This document shows, one piece after another, positions 10,799 through 19,252 of a DNA stretch of 38,951 nt. Made by a program: the position numbers and the translations under genes. This stretch comes from a bacterium (lineage in GTDB: Bacteria; Cyanobacteriota; Vampirovibrionia; Gastranaerophilales; Gastranaerophilaceae). The notes under the pieces were generated by a model, which saw nothing but the letters and a program-made list of their open reading frames with translations, did not search any database and had not been told where the DNA came from. Numbering within the stretch: position 1 is the stretch's first letter; the number at the start of each line of letters is the position of its first letter. The stretch lies in contig JAFWGJ010000148.1 of NCBI GenBank assembly GCA_017512405.1, positions 1 to 38,951 on the forward strand, read 5' to 3'.

Positions 10799-11951
10799 AA
10801 CATTTTATAAAAATGCTGATGCGTATATCAGCCAAAAATATCGCTATATAATTAATCAGGGCGGCTCGTCAAGTTCTAAAACGTTTTCACTACTCCAATT
10901 ATTAACCACAATCGCACTCAACAACAAATTAACAATTGATATTGTTTCAGAATCTATGCCGCATTTAAAGCGTGGTGTTCTCCGTGATTTACCTATTGTT
11001 TTTGAACAATTCGGGCTTAATTTTGAAGCTATGCTTAACCGCTCGGACTATTTTTTAAAATTTAATAGCGGTGCAAAAATAAATTTTATTGCTCTTGATA
11101 ACCCCGGAAAAGCAAGAGGTAGCCGAAGAGATATTTTATTTGTTAATGAAGCAAATTTAATCCCCTATGAAACGGTACAACAATTATTTATCCGTACCCG
11201 AAAAACAATTTTTATAGACTATAACCCAACTAAAGCCTTTTGGGTTCATACTGATACAATCCCGCAAAATCCAAACAATTCGCTTTTAATCAAATCCACT
11301 TATTTAGACAACCAATTTTTAAATGAAATTGAAATAGCAGAAATTGAAAGTCATAAAGGCGACGGCAATAATAATTTTTGGCGGGTTTATGGCTTAGGCG
11401 AATTAGGTATAGCGGAAGGGCTTGTTTTTGAAAACGTTGAAAGCCGAAATATTTTAGATGAAGAAATAGAACGGTTTGATGTTGTTTATCAAGGAATTGA
11501 CTGGGGATATATTCACCCCTTTGTGTTTATAAAATGCTACCTTGATAACGACAGAAAAATTTTATATGTTTTCGATGAAATTTATGAAAAGCATTTATCG
11601 TTAGCAAAATCAATGGAGCTGGTTCGCCCAAAATTAAACCCTTATTCAGAAATCATAGCAGATAGTGCAAACCCTCAATCAATAGGCGATTTTTGGGATA
11701 ATGGTTTTGATATTTACCCTGCTCACAAATCACCGGGTAGCAGGGATTTTGGATATAGATATTTGCAATCTTTAAACAAAATCGTAATTGACCCGATTAG
11801 ATGTCCGAATACTTTAAAAGAATTTTTAACAATGGAGTATTTAAAGGATAAAGACGGCAATTACATTAACGATTATCCGAAAATAAATGACGACGGAATA
11901 GATGCGACACGCTATGCACTCGAAAGAGCAATGCCTTACGGAATTAAATAA
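10782..11951 (+). CDS. terL: Terminase large subunit (PBSX/Terminase_3 type)
   Basis: This 389-residue motor has Walker A GGSSSSKT (27-34), Walker B ILFVNEAN (118-125, catalytic Glu123), coupling motif IDYNPT (145-150) and an RNase-H-like nuclease with Asp240 in GIDWGY, Asp294 in IIADSANP and the late acidic pair in NDDGIDATRYALE. It packages DNA into the prohead through the portal. The ATG overlaps the small subunit gene and has no clear SD, so coupling is likely. The length is slightly short for the family (about 400-450) but all motifs are present. Confidence 0.95.
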   Translation: MLKLTKTFYKNADAYISQKYRYIINQGGSSSSKTFSLLQLLTTIALNNKLTIDIVSESMPHLKRGVLRDLPIVFEQFGLNFEAMLNRSDYFLKFNSGAKINFIALDNPGKARGSRRDILFVNEANLIPYETVQQLFIRTRKTIFIDYNPTKAFWVHTDTIPQNPNNSLLIKSTYLDNQFLNEIEIAEIESHKGDGNNNFWRVYGLGELGIAEGLVFENVESRNILDEEIERFDVVYQGIDWGYIHPFVFIKCYLDNDRKILYVFDEIYEKHLSLAKSMELVRPKLNPYSEIIADSANPQSIGDFWDNGFDIYPAHKSPGSRDFGYRYLQSLNKIVIDPIRCPNTLKEFLTMEYLKDKDGNYINDYPKINDDGIDATRYALERAMPYGIK

Positions 11952-11952
11952 T

Positions 11953-13788
11953 ATGAATTTAAAAGATAAATTTAATAACTACATAAAAAATATTGCTCGT
12001 GAAGTTTTAAATGAAAAGCAAGCAACAACCGACGAATTTAGCGGAAATTATGCTCTCCCTGAAATTGACCGTAACAATTTATTGGCAAAGTCTATTCAAA
12101 AAACTCATAAAGATTTAGTTGCCAGTGTTCCGGTTGGTGTTGCAATGGACGCTTGCTGCAATACTGATAAATTTAACGATTATTATAATATCTCAAACCC
12201 TGTTGATGATATTATCTATACTCATTTTGCAACACAATGCTTTATCGGTTTTCAGGCATGTGCTATATTAACTCAAAACTGGCTTATCAATAAAGCGTGT
12301 TTATTGCCGACAAAAGACGCTATCCGCCCTGATTATGAATTGTCATACGTTACAACGGATGAAACAGAAGTTATAGATAAGGACTTTTTAACAAAAATAA
12401 CCGACTTATCCAACGATGCTAAAAAATTTAATATTAAAGAAGTGGCTAGAACCTTCGCCGAAAAGAAAAGACAATTCGGGCAATGCTTGGCCTATCCTAT
12501 TGTAGAAGGTGCGGATTATTCTAACCCCTTTAATATCGATTCAATTAAACCCGATAGTTACAAGGGAATGACCGTTATCGACCCTGTTTGGTATCAAGCG
12601 ATATTAGATGATGAAGCTATATCAGACCCGACGTCATTACGCTATATGAAACCTACATATTTTCAAATGCCAAACGGGGTTAAGGTTCATCATAGCTGGT
12701 GCATATTTAATACAAACGGCGACGTTCCCGATATTTTAAAACCGACATATCGCTGGGGCGGCTATCCTATCCCGCAATTAATTTATAAACGTGCTTACGC
12801 AGCCGAAAAAACTGCAAACGAAGCTCCGATGTTAGCACAATCAAAACGCTTGTTAATTACGGATATTAACCCTAAGAATTATTTTGTTAATCAAAGAGAA
12901 ACAGAGGAGCAATTAAAAGTTCTTTGTAATTTTAGAGATAATTTCGGGGTTATGACAAAAAGACCGGGTGAAAGTGTTCAACAAATAGATACGTCATTAA
13001 CCGATTTAGATGAAGTTATAATGACGCAATTCCAATTAACCGCAGCAGCCGCAGGAATTACAGCAACAAAATTATTAGAAACTCAACCCAAAGGCTTTAA
13101 TTCAACTGGCGACTATGAGGATAAGAATTATAAGCTAACTTGCGTTTCTATTCAAAAAGAAGATTATATCCCGATACTTGATTTTCATTATCGTTTATTA
13201 TCGATGTCAAAATACGGTATTAAAAGAGATTATACGATTAACTTTAAAGAAATCGATACTCCAACCGAAAAAGAAAGAGCAGAAATAAACGAAATTAAAG
13301 CCAGAACCGACGCTACATATATTGACGCAGGAATTTTAACGCAGGACGAAGTAAGAGATAATCTAATCAAAAGCCCGAATAGCGATTATGCGGATATATC
13401 AAATGATATAGATGAGGAATATCCCGAAGAAGAACAGGGAGGTAGCGAAACCTCGCAAAGCCCTTTCAAATCACAAGATAAATGGGAAGAAGGCGACCCA
13501 CGTAGAGCAAACGGACAGTTTGGCGAAGGAAGTGGCGAATCATCAAGCGAAAATTACAAACCCTCTGAACGTCATAATAGGGTAAAAAACAGACCCCGTA
13601 AATCTATACGCTTGCCGTATAATGAACATAAAAGATTAGAAACCGCAATATTTGAAAATCAATTTAACGATAAAGAAAAAGAATCAGGAGTTGCAATTAG
13701 GTTTACAAGCGATTATAAATATATGGTTAAGATTGATAATGCGGACGATTTAAGTTATACTGTTATCCAAAGGTGGAAAAATACTTAA
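11953..13788 (+). CDS. Portal protein (DUF1073) with C-terminal extension
   Basis: The start is set at MNLKDKFNNYIK (11953), right after the terL stop; the longer frame from 11902 only overlaps terL. Residues 1-475 match the DUF1073 phage portal pattern (GVAMDACCNTDKFNDYY, ATQCFIGFQACAILTQNWLINKACLLP, then LLETQPKGFNSTGDYEDKNYK). After a Gly/Ser/Glu-rich linker (DPRRANGQFGEGSGESSSENY), a separate domain of about 65 residues follows (KSIRLPYNEHKRLETAIF, then DYKYMVKIDNADDLSYTVIQRWKN). Portals of this family usually end before it. Such tails on portal or MuF proteins can be virion-delivered effectors, but no catalytic motif is visible here. Confidence 0.9.
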   Translation: MNLKDKFNNYIKNIAREVLNEKQATTDEFSGNYALPEIDRNNLLAKSIQKTHKDLVASVPVGVAMDACCNTDKFNDYYNISNPVDDIIYTHFATQCFIGFQACAILTQNWLINKACLLPTKDAIRPDYELSYVTTDETEVIDKDFLTKITDLSNDAKKFNIKEVARTFAEKKRQFGQCLAYPIVEGADYSNPFNIDSIKPDSYKGMTVIDPVWYQAILDDEAISDPTSLRYMKPTYFQMPNGVKVHHSWCIFNTNGDVPDILKPTYRWGGYPIPQLIYKRAYAAEKTANEAPMLAQSKRLLITDINPKNYFVNQRETEEQLKVLCNFRDNFGVMTKRPGESVQQIDTSLTDLDEVIMTQFQLTAAAAGITATKLLETQPKGFNSTGDYEDKNYKLTCVSIQKEDYIPILDFHYRLLSMSKYGIKRDYTINFKEIDTPTEKERAEINEIKARTDATYIDAGILTQDEVRDNLIKSPNSDYADISNDIDEEYPEEEQGGSETSQSPFKSQDKWEEGDPRRANGQFGEGSGESSSENYKPSERHNRVKNRPRKSIRLPYNEHKRLETAIFENQFNDKEKESGVAIRFTSDYKYMVKIDNADDLSYTVIQRWKNT

Positions 13789-13789
13789 T

Positions 13790-14002
13790 ATGATGAAATA
13801 TTTAAAAACCGAAACGGATAAAAAATTATATAGCCTGTTAAAAGAAATTTGGGACGATAACAATTTTCTTGAAGGCATATCAACCCTATTAACCGATGAT
13901 AAACAAAAACAGATTTTAATTGATGAAATCCAAAACGGATTAAAAGATATTAAAATAATAATGTATATGGCAAGCGATATTGCTGACGGCTTAGAGGTTT
14001 GA
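13790..14002 (+). CDS. Small protein following the portal, 70 aa
   Basis: It starts one base after the portal stop and reads MMKYLKTETDKKLYSLLKEIWDDNNFLEGISTLLTDDKQKQILIDEI, then GLKDIKIIMYMASDIADGLEV. It is helical and acidic, with no TM segment. Its close placement behind the portal's extra C-terminal domain suggests a partner, for example an inhibitor. That is inference from position only, and no family is recognised. Confidence 0.65.
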   Translation: MMKYLKTETDKKLYSLLKEIWDDNNFLEGISTLLTDDKQKQILIDEIQNGLKDIKIIMYMASDIADGLEV

Positions 14003-14025
14003 AAAGAGGAAGCGTAAACTTCCCC
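14002..14025 (-). terminator. Terminator of the minus-strand peptide unit
   Basis: In minus, GGGGAAG (14025-14019) pairs with CTTCCTC (14012-14006), using one G-U pair, followed by TTTTC. In plus that wobble would be a C-A mismatch, so the stem suits minus-strand RNA better. Confidence 0.5.
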
Positions 14026-14032
14026 TTATAAA

Positions 14033-14095
14033 TTACAATTTAATCGCAATTACCAAAGCTAAGATTGATAATAACAATAATATTATAATTCTCAT
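14033..14095 (-). CDS. 20-residue hydrophobic peptide (type I toxin-like)
   Basis: The peptide is Met-Arg followed by sixteen mostly Ile, Leu, Val or Ala residues and a final Lys-Leu, ideal for a short transmembrane helix. It has a perfect SD (AAGGAGG, five bases before ATG), its own extended -10 promoter (14158-14166), a leader of about 55 nt and a terminator. It runs against the late head operon. Size and composition resemble Ibs-type and other type I toxins, whose partner is an antisense RNA; here plus-strand late transcription would be the antisense. The function is inferred from form only. Confidence 0.55.
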   Translation of the reverse strand: MRIIILLLLSILALVIAIKL

Positions 14096-14157
14096 TGTTG
14101 CCTCCTTCGCACGTTGTATGACGTACAAACAGCAGCAATCAATATCAAGTTAATGGA

Positions 14158-14166
14158 ATTATAACA
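14158..14166 (-). promoter_or_regulatory. Extended -10 promoter of the peptide unit
   Basis: In minus, TGT-TATAAT (14166-14158) is a perfect extended -10. TTGTGG, about 18 bases further upstream, is a weak -35. The predicted start is near 14151. Confidence 0.6.
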
Positions 14167-14205
14167 CTTTAAACCCATGCCCCACAAGGGCTTGGGAGTT
14201 TTATT

Positions 14206-15048
14206 ATGAAAAGAAATTATTTATCCACAAAGCCTTTAAACTTTAACGTCGGCTTGCAAAGGTGGTATGCTAGAGAATTAACAAAACTTGTTGACGATTT
14301 AACAACGGAAGTTTTTGAAGAAATTAAACCGTTGTATAAAGAATATCAATATCAAATATCACTCGACGCAAGCATATCATCGCAAGCAAGAATTAAATTA
14401 AACTCCCTAAGAGAACTCTTTGAAAAGAAATTTAAAGACAGGGGCAAAAAATTCGCTGAAAATATGGTTAGAAAAACTAACCGATATAGCCAGCAGACTT
14501 TTTGGCGAATGATGAAAGAAATGTTTAAGGACAAAACCGAACTCAAAAAAGAGGGCGGTTATTTGTTAAAAGGCTCGATTATAACCCCCGAAAAAGAAGA
14601 AGTTATAAAAGCTCTCGTATATGAAAATGTTAATTTAATAACAAATCTGCAAACGCATTATTTTGAACAAATAACAGGTGCTGTTATGCGTTCAATTCAA
14701 TCGGGTGAAGGTGTTAGCTACGTTGAAAAGGAGCTTTTAAAATACAAGGGAATGACAAAACGCAGGGCAAGAAATGTAGCCCTTGACCAAACCCGAAAAG
14801 CATATAACTCAATTAATATGAGAAATATGCAAGATGCAGGGGTTAAAAAGTTTGAGTGGATTCATTCAGGCGGAAGCCAAAAGCCCCGTAAATATCACAT
14901 GGAAAATTACCCGAAAGGATTAAACCATGGGATTTTTGATTTAGATAAGGGTGCTCCGAACGAAAAAGGCGACGGTTATATTTACCCCGGTCAAGAGCCA
15001 TATTGCCATTGCAGGATGGCAGCAGTTATAGAATTTGATTTAAGTTAA
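14206..15048 (+). CDS. MuF-type head morphogenesis protein
   Basis: This 280-residue protein has its Phage_Mu_F domain in the C-terminal part: GMTKRRARNVALDQTRKAYNSINMRNMQDAGVKKFEWIHSGGSQKPRKYH (about 185-235), then YIYPGQEPYCHCRMAAVIEF with the typical C-x-C/His set. It acts as a minor capsid protein near the portal and may be injected. A hairpin (CCCATGCCC against GGGCTTGGG, about 14173-14195) lies immediately before its SD GGGAG and may modulate translation. There is no fused toxin domain. The start ATG at 14206 is clear. Confidence 0.9.
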   Translation: MKRNYLSTKPLNFNVGLQRWYARELTKLVDDLTTEVFEEIKPLYKEYQYQISLDASISSQARIKLNSLRELFEKKFKDRGKKFAENMVRKTNRYSQQTFWRMMKEMFKDKTELKKEGGYLLKGSIITPEKEEVIKALVYENVNLITNLQTHYFEQITGAVMRSIQSGEGVSYVEKELLKYKGMTKRRARNVALDQTRKAYNSINMRNMQDAGVKKFEWIHSGGSQKPRKYHMENYPKGLNHGIFDLDKGAPNEKGDGYIYPGQEPYCHCRMAAVIEFDLS

Positions 15049-15053
15049 ATCGC

Positions 15054-15101
15054 AATTGGGGGGTGCGAGTTTGCGACTATTTAATATAGCCCCCTGCAAT
15101 T
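15054..15101 (+). promoter_or_regulatory. Intergenic hairpin before the DUF2213 gene
   Basis: AATTG-GGGGG (15054-15063) pairs with CCCCC-tg-CAATT (15090-15101), with a two-base bulge, 14 bases before the next ATG. There is no T-run, so a role in mRNA stability or translation is more likely than termination. Confidence 0.5.
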
Positions 15102-15114
15102 TAAAGGATATAAA

Positions 15115-16332
15115 ATGTACGCAACAGATAAAAAAGAAATCGACCATAACGAATTTTGGTATATAAAAAACAATCCCCTATCAAAAGTGGGGGTTTTTCC
15201 GTATTTAGGCAGACAAATATCGCCTGAACTTGAACCCGATAAAATATATCAGGTTTTAAGACCGGAAGAAGAACTAAATAACGAAGAAACTTTAAACAGC
15301 TGTAAACTAATCCCGATTATAAACGACCACGTTATGCTCGGTACAAAGCCCGGAATGATGAAACCCGAAGAAAAAGGAATTGACGGCATTTCAGGGGAAG
15401 AAGTTTATTTTAAAGACGGCACAATATTTGACGATTTAAAAATATTTGCTGAAAGTATGAAAAACGACATTGAAAACGGCAAAAAAGAGCTTTCAATGGG
15501 CTATTTTTGCGATTATGAACTTACCGAAGGGGAATATAACGGCGAACCCTATCAGGCAATACAGAGAAATATAAGATTTAATCATATAGCACTTGTCGAC
15601 GAAGGACGCATGGGAGCTGACGTTCGAGTTATGGACAAGAGCATTACGTTTGACACAATTAAGGAGATTAAAGAAATGCAAAAGAAACAAACAAAATCTC
15701 TTGGCAAATCAGCACTCGATGAAGACATTGAAGAAATCGTAAAAGACGAGTGCAATACCCAAGATGAAGTTGTTGATAAGAGAGCTCTTATCGACGAAAT
15801 CGGCGGCATCTTAAAAGATAAAGTCGATGAAGAACTTTTAAGAACAATCTTAAAAAAAGCTGAAGAATTGGCTTACAACGATTCAACCGAATCAGCAGAC
15901 GATGAAGATGTTAAAGAAGATGAGCCAAAAGAAGAAGCTAAAGATGAAGAAATTATTGAAGAACCTTTGGCAGTAACCGAAGAAAAGAAAGACGAAGAAC
16001 CCGCAGCAGAAGTTACGGTTTCAAACGGTGAAGCAGAAGTTACGGTATCTTTAGACGAAATGGTTAAACAAATCGGTCAAAGAGATGCTTTAGTTGATGC
16101 AATTAAGCCAATCATAGGCGATAACAAAAACTATAAAACAATGACCACATCACAAGTTGCAAAATACGCTTGCGATAAATTGGATTTAAAAGTTTCAAAA
16201 GGTCAGGAAGTTTCTGTTATTCGCGGATATATTGCAGGACATAAAAAATCAAATGTTACATACTCTATCGATAATGCAATTTCATCAGCACCTAAAAAAG
16301 ATGAAGCATTTGAAAGATACATAGGAGGTTAA
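15115..16332 (+). CDS. DUF2213 prohead protease/scaffold protein
   Basis: This 405-residue protein has an N-terminal DUF2213 domain (residues about 40-180), visible in DHVMLGTKPGMM, KKELSMGYFCDYELTEGEYNGEPYQAIQRNIRFNHIALVDEGRMGADVRVMD. The last segment (FNHIALVDEGR) is typical of head maturation proteases. A long, very acidic central region (about 215-305) then looks like a scaffold, and a helical C-terminal end follows. The family lies between MuF and the DUF2184 capsid gene in related myoviruses, as here. It is likely to direct prohead assembly and cleave itself. Confidence 0.88.
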   Translation: MYATDKKEIDHNEFWYIKNNPLSKVGVFPYLGRQISPELEPDKIYQVLRPEEELNNEETLNSCKLIPIINDHVMLGTKPGMMKPEEKGIDGISGEEVYFKDGTIFDDLKIFAESMKNDIENGKKELSMGYFCDYELTEGEYNGEPYQAIQRNIRFNHIALVDEGRMGADVRVMDKSITFDTIKEIKEMQKKQTKSLGKSALDEDIEEIVKDECNTQDEVVDKRALIDEIGGILKDKVDEELLRTILKKAEELAYNDSTESADDEDVKEDEPKEEAKDEEIIEEPLAVTEEKKDEEPAAEVTVSNGEAEVTVSLDEMVKQIGQRDALVDAIKPIIGDNKNYKTMTTSQVAKYACDKLDLKVSKGQEVSVIRGYIAGHKKSNVTYSIDNAISSAPKKDEAFERYIGG

Positions 16333-16334
16333 TT

Positions 16335-16838
16335 ATGACAGTACAAACAACAGTTAATAAATATCAGGTTTTAGGTGTACCGGGTGAATTTGCAGATGAT
16401 TCCCCAAGCAGAGTTACACCTTTTTCTTGTTTAGCAAATGAAACCGCTCAACCAACGGTTGGATATGCTTTTACGCAAGGAACAGCAGACAACGAAGCAG
16501 TTGTTGGCGGAACAGGAGCATTTTTAGGAGTTTTAGTTGAACCGAAACAATATGCTAACTATGCAAACTTAAACGCTAGTTTAGTAGTTAAAGCAGGAAC
16601 AAACGGCGAAATATGCGATATGGGTCATATTTACGTTAAATCAGCAACCGAAGTTAAACCCGGTTATGTTGCAGCATTTGCAAACGCTACCGGAGCAATT
16701 TCAGCTTATGCAACCGCAGCTTCAATTCCTGAAACTTCAACACAAATTCCCGGCAAGTTTATAAAGGTATCAGCAGCTGCTAATCAAGTTGCAATTTTAG
16801 AACTTGGCTCATTCACAGTAACCCCGGCTTCAACATAG
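16335..16838 (+). CDS. Head decoration/structural protein
   Basis: This 167-residue, Ala/Thr/Gly-rich beta protein (FLGVLVEPKQYANY, GEICDMGHIYVKSATEVKPGYVAAF, KFIKVSAAANQVAILELGS) occupies the slot of the structural cement protein between DUF2213 and the major capsid gene. The repeated VxxGxVA-like strands suggest a beta-tulip or Ig-like fold. It is expected to be abundant in virions. AGGAGG precedes the ATG. Confidence 0.75.
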   Translation: MTVQTTVNKYQVLGVPGEFADDSPSRVTPFSCLANETAQPTVGYAFTQGTADNEAVVGGTGAFLGVLVEPKQYANYANLNASLVVKAGTNGEICDMGHIYVKSATEVKPGYVAAFANATGAISAYATAASIPETSTQIPGKFIKVSAAANQVAILELGSFTVTPAST

Positions 16839-16859
16839 TAATTATAGGAGACAATATAA

Positions 16860-17954
16860 ATGAATAAAAAAGTTACAGAGATTAGAAGCCACATCCCTGC
16901 TTCTAAAGTACACTCTTTTGCATGGGATTCTAAAACAACCGAAAGCACCTTAGACAAATTAGGTATCGGTTACGAAAAATCAGCATTAAAAGAAATGCAA
17001 TCATTTTATGGTATGGATGCGGCAGTTACAGGAATTACAACTCCGACTGTTACAACTCCGATTCAATTTTTACAACATTGGTTGCCAAACGTTGTTGAAG
17101 TTGTAACCGCAGCTAAAGAAATTGATGCTATTGCAGGCCGTACAATGGCAGGTAATTGGTACGATGAAGAAATCGTTATGCAAGTTCTTGAAAGAACAGG
17201 GCAAGCTGTTCCTTATGGCGACCATACAAACATTCCTCTATCAAGCTGGAACTTAAACTACGAAACTCGTGATATTGTTCGTTTTGAAGAAGGAATACAA
17301 GTTGGTGTGCTTGAAGAAATGAGAGCAGGAGCGATGAATATTTCTTCACAAACAAGAAAAAGAGAAGCTGCTGCTGAATCTTTAGCAATCGAATTGAATA
17401 ATATCGGTTTCTTTGGATATAACGAAGGAAACAATAAAACTTATGGCTTCCTGAATGACCCTAATCTTCCAGCTTATACAACCGTTGCAACAAACGGTGC
17501 AGGCACACCTTCAACACAATGGAAAGACAAAACCTACGCTCAAATCGTAAACGATTTAAGAACAGCGTTTGCAGCTTTAAGAGTTCAATCAGGTAATTTA
17601 TTTAAACCTGAAAGAGACGCTGCAAAATTGGTTATTCCCGTTGCTTGTATGGAATATTTGAACGTTGAAAACGATTTCGGTAAATCTGTTTATGATTTCT
17701 TAAAACAAAACTATCCGAATGTAACCATCGAATCAGCAGTTCAATTAGACGGTGCAAATGGCGGAGCGAATGTATTCTATCTATTTGCCGAATCAATCAA
17801 CGGAAACCCTGTATTAAATCAATATGTTCAAGATGTATTCCATTTGGTTGGTGCTGAAAAGAGAGCAAAAGTATTTGTTGAAGATTACTCAAACGCTTCA
17901 GCGGGTATTTTAGTTTCTCAACCTGTTGGTATCGTAAGATATTCAGGAATATAA
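16860..17954 (+). CDS. Major capsid protein (DUF2184)
   Basis: This 364-residue protein matches the DUF2184 major capsid family in order and motifs: QFLQHWLPNVVEVVTAAKEIDAIAGRTMAGNWYDEEIVMQVLERTGQAVPYGDHTNIPLSSWN (about 60-125), EGIQVGVLEEMRAGAM and FFGYNEGNNKTYGFLNDPNLP. This is an HK97-type fold. The adjacent protease and decoration genes and a partial terminator right behind fit high expression. The SD AGGAG precedes the ATG. Confidence 0.92.
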   Translation: MNKKVTEIRSHIPASKVHSFAWDSKTTESTLDKLGIGYEKSALKEMQSFYGMDAAVTGITTPTVTTPIQFLQHWLPNVVEVVTAAKEIDAIAGRTMAGNWYDEEIVMQVLERTGQAVPYGDHTNIPLSSWNLNYETRDIVRFEEGIQVGVLEEMRAGAMNISSQTRKREAAAESLAIELNNIGFFGYNEGNNKTYGFLNDPNLPAYTTVATNGAGTPSTQWKDKTYAQIVNDLRTAFAALRVQSGNLFKPERDAAKLVIPVACMEYLNVENDFGKSVYDFLKQNYPNVTIESAVQLDGANGGANVFYLFAESINGNPVLNQYVQDVFHLVGAEKRAKVFVEDYSNASAGILVSQPVGIVRYSGI

Positions 17955-17990
17955 TTTTTTCCTCGATATAATGTATTACGAATGAAAGAA

Positions 17991-18030
17991 AAGTCCTTTC
18001 CCCTTGCTTTTTGCAGGGGAGGGGCTTTTT
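17991..18030 (+). terminator. Partial terminator after the capsid gene
   Basis: CCCCTTGC (18000-18007) and GCAGGGG (18013-18019) form the core of a longer imperfect stem that includes AAG and CTT at its base, followed by TTTTT. Some transcripts would end here, raising the capsid-to-tail mRNA ratio. A TATAAT at about 17966-17971 might be a weak promoter, but no -35 is seen. Confidence 0.65.
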
Positions 18031-18059
18031 GATTAATTTTTATAGAAAGGACTTTTATA

Positions 18060-18422
18060 ATGAGTTTTATAACAAGCAGATTAGCAACATCAGTTAATTA
18101 TACTTTTTACACAAAAGGTGCGAATAATATTAACGTTGTTACAGACACAATAACAGTAAAAGGCGGAGCAGATGTAATTAATAAAAAATCATTGGAAACC
18201 CCGCAAGGTGTAGTAACTGAATTAACGGATGAACAAATTGATAAATTAAAATCACATCCCGTATTTAAACAACATTTAGAAGGCGGATATATTACTATTG
18301 TTTCAACTGAAAAGGAAGCTAAAAAAGTTGAAACTGAGCTTCAAGAGGATAAATCAAAACAATTAACACCAAAAGATTACACTAAAAAAGGTAAAAAAAG
18401 CCCAAAATCTAAAAAGGATTAA
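18060..18422 (+). CDS. Small head-region protein, 120 aa
   Basis: An N-terminal beta part (NYTFYTKGANNINVVTDTITVKGGADVINKKSLETPQGVVTELTDEQIDKLKSHPVFKQHLEGGYITIVST) is followed by a Lys-rich tail. This ITVKGGA...LTDEQxxxLxxHPVFxxHxxxGxI pattern recurs in myovirus head modules just after the capsid gene, as a small protein of unknown role. It may be a head-associated or fibre-like decoration. The SD GAAAGGAC lies upstream. Confidence 0.7.
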   Translation: MSFITSRLATSVNYTFYTKGANNINVVTDTITVKGGADVINKKSLETPQGVVTELTDEQIDKLKSHPVFKQHLEGGYITIVSTEKEAKKVETELQEDKSKQLTPKDYTKKGKKSPKSKKD

Positions 18423-18425
18423 TAA

Positions 18426-18818
18426 ATGAATCATCCTAATTTAAACGCTGAAATATTTATCGGGCAATTCCCCGAATTTAGCCAAAATGAAAATATTGAT
18501 TTAATGCTATCAAGGGCAGTTAATTACTTTGAAAAACATACATGTTTTTGTGGAAAAGATAAACAATATTTAGTGTTTTTATTAACCGCTCATTTGTTAA
18601 ATCAGCAAAATAATATCAATAACGGTGATACGACAGGCGGTGTTCAACAATCGGCATCAATTGATAAAATAAGCGTATCAAATGCCCCTGCTCCATATAG
18701 TGATAATTTTGATTATTGGCTAAACCAATCCGTATATGGGCAAGAGTTATTGGCATATTTAAATATGAAAGTTGTAACTCCTCAATACGTTGGCGGTTCA
18801 TTTGTTAGGGTTTTATGA
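18426..18818 (+). CDS. DUF4054 head completion/adaptor protein
   Basis: The 130-residue protein has FIGQFPEFSQNENIDLMLSRAVNYF, then LLTAHLLNQQN, and NFDYWLNQSVYGQELLAYLNMKVVTPQYVGGS. These are the hallmarks of DUF4054, the adaptor that binds the portal ring in this group of myoviruses. Helices 1-3 pack like gp6/gp15-type connectors. It overlaps the next gene's ATG by four bases. Confidence 0.88.
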   Translation: MNHPNLNAEIFIGQFPEFSQNENIDLMLSRAVNYFEKHTCFCGKDKQYLVFLLTAHLLNQQNNINNGDTTGGVQQSASIDKISVSNAPAPYSDNFDYWLNQSVYGQELLAYLNMKVVTPQYVGGSFVRVL

Positions 18819-19252
18819 AAAAATTAGCAATATTGGGGAAGCTGGAAACAAAATTTAAAGCCCCGTTTGATAATCCCGATTTTGACATTTGGGGCTTTAA
18901 TTATCATAAAATAATGCCCCCTCGCTATACATTATGGTTTGATTTGCATTCTAATAATCCCAATCCTATCGCCAATATTACACGTAAAAATTTTCCGTTT
19001 ACTAAATGCGTTAATTTATTGGGCGGAAACTATTTTAACAATACTGTATCTTACTTAATCGCCTATGCAATTTTAAAAGGATATAAGGAAATCTATTTAT
19101 ACGGAATGAGATTTTTTGACGATGGTGAAAGAAGAAAAAGAGAATTTCAAAATGTCCGTGAGCTTATATTCTTTGCAAAAGGCAAAGGAATAACAATAAA
19201 AGCTCCGGTTGATGAAATTATGTTGGTTGAATATCCTACTTATGGGTTATGA
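18815..19252 (+). CDS. Conserved phage protein, DUF115/Rossmann-like
   Basis: This 145-residue protein has the order KKLAILGKLET, APFDNPDFDIWGFNYH, RYTLWFDLHS, NYFNNTVSYLIAYAILKGYKEIYLYGMRF and FAKGKGITIKAP. It matches a common phage-encoded small protein located among head or neck genes, whose fold recalls the Rossmann-like DUF115/sugar-binding group. No catalytic residues can be named. Its place between DUF4054 and the neck protein is conserved in relatives, but a structural role is not established. Confidence 0.7.
   Translation: MKKLAILGKLETKFKAPFDNPDFDIWGFNYHKIMPPRYTLWFDLHSNNPNPIANITRKNFPFTKCVNLLGGNYFNNTVSYLIAYAILKGYKEIYLYGMRFFDDGERRKREFQNVRELIFFAKGKGITIKAPVDEIMLVEYPTYGL

Noticed and set aside
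17955-17975. Promoter for the gene behind the capsid (TATAAT near 17966)
   Set aside because: No -35 or TG extension. Readthrough of the partial terminator is enough to explain expression.
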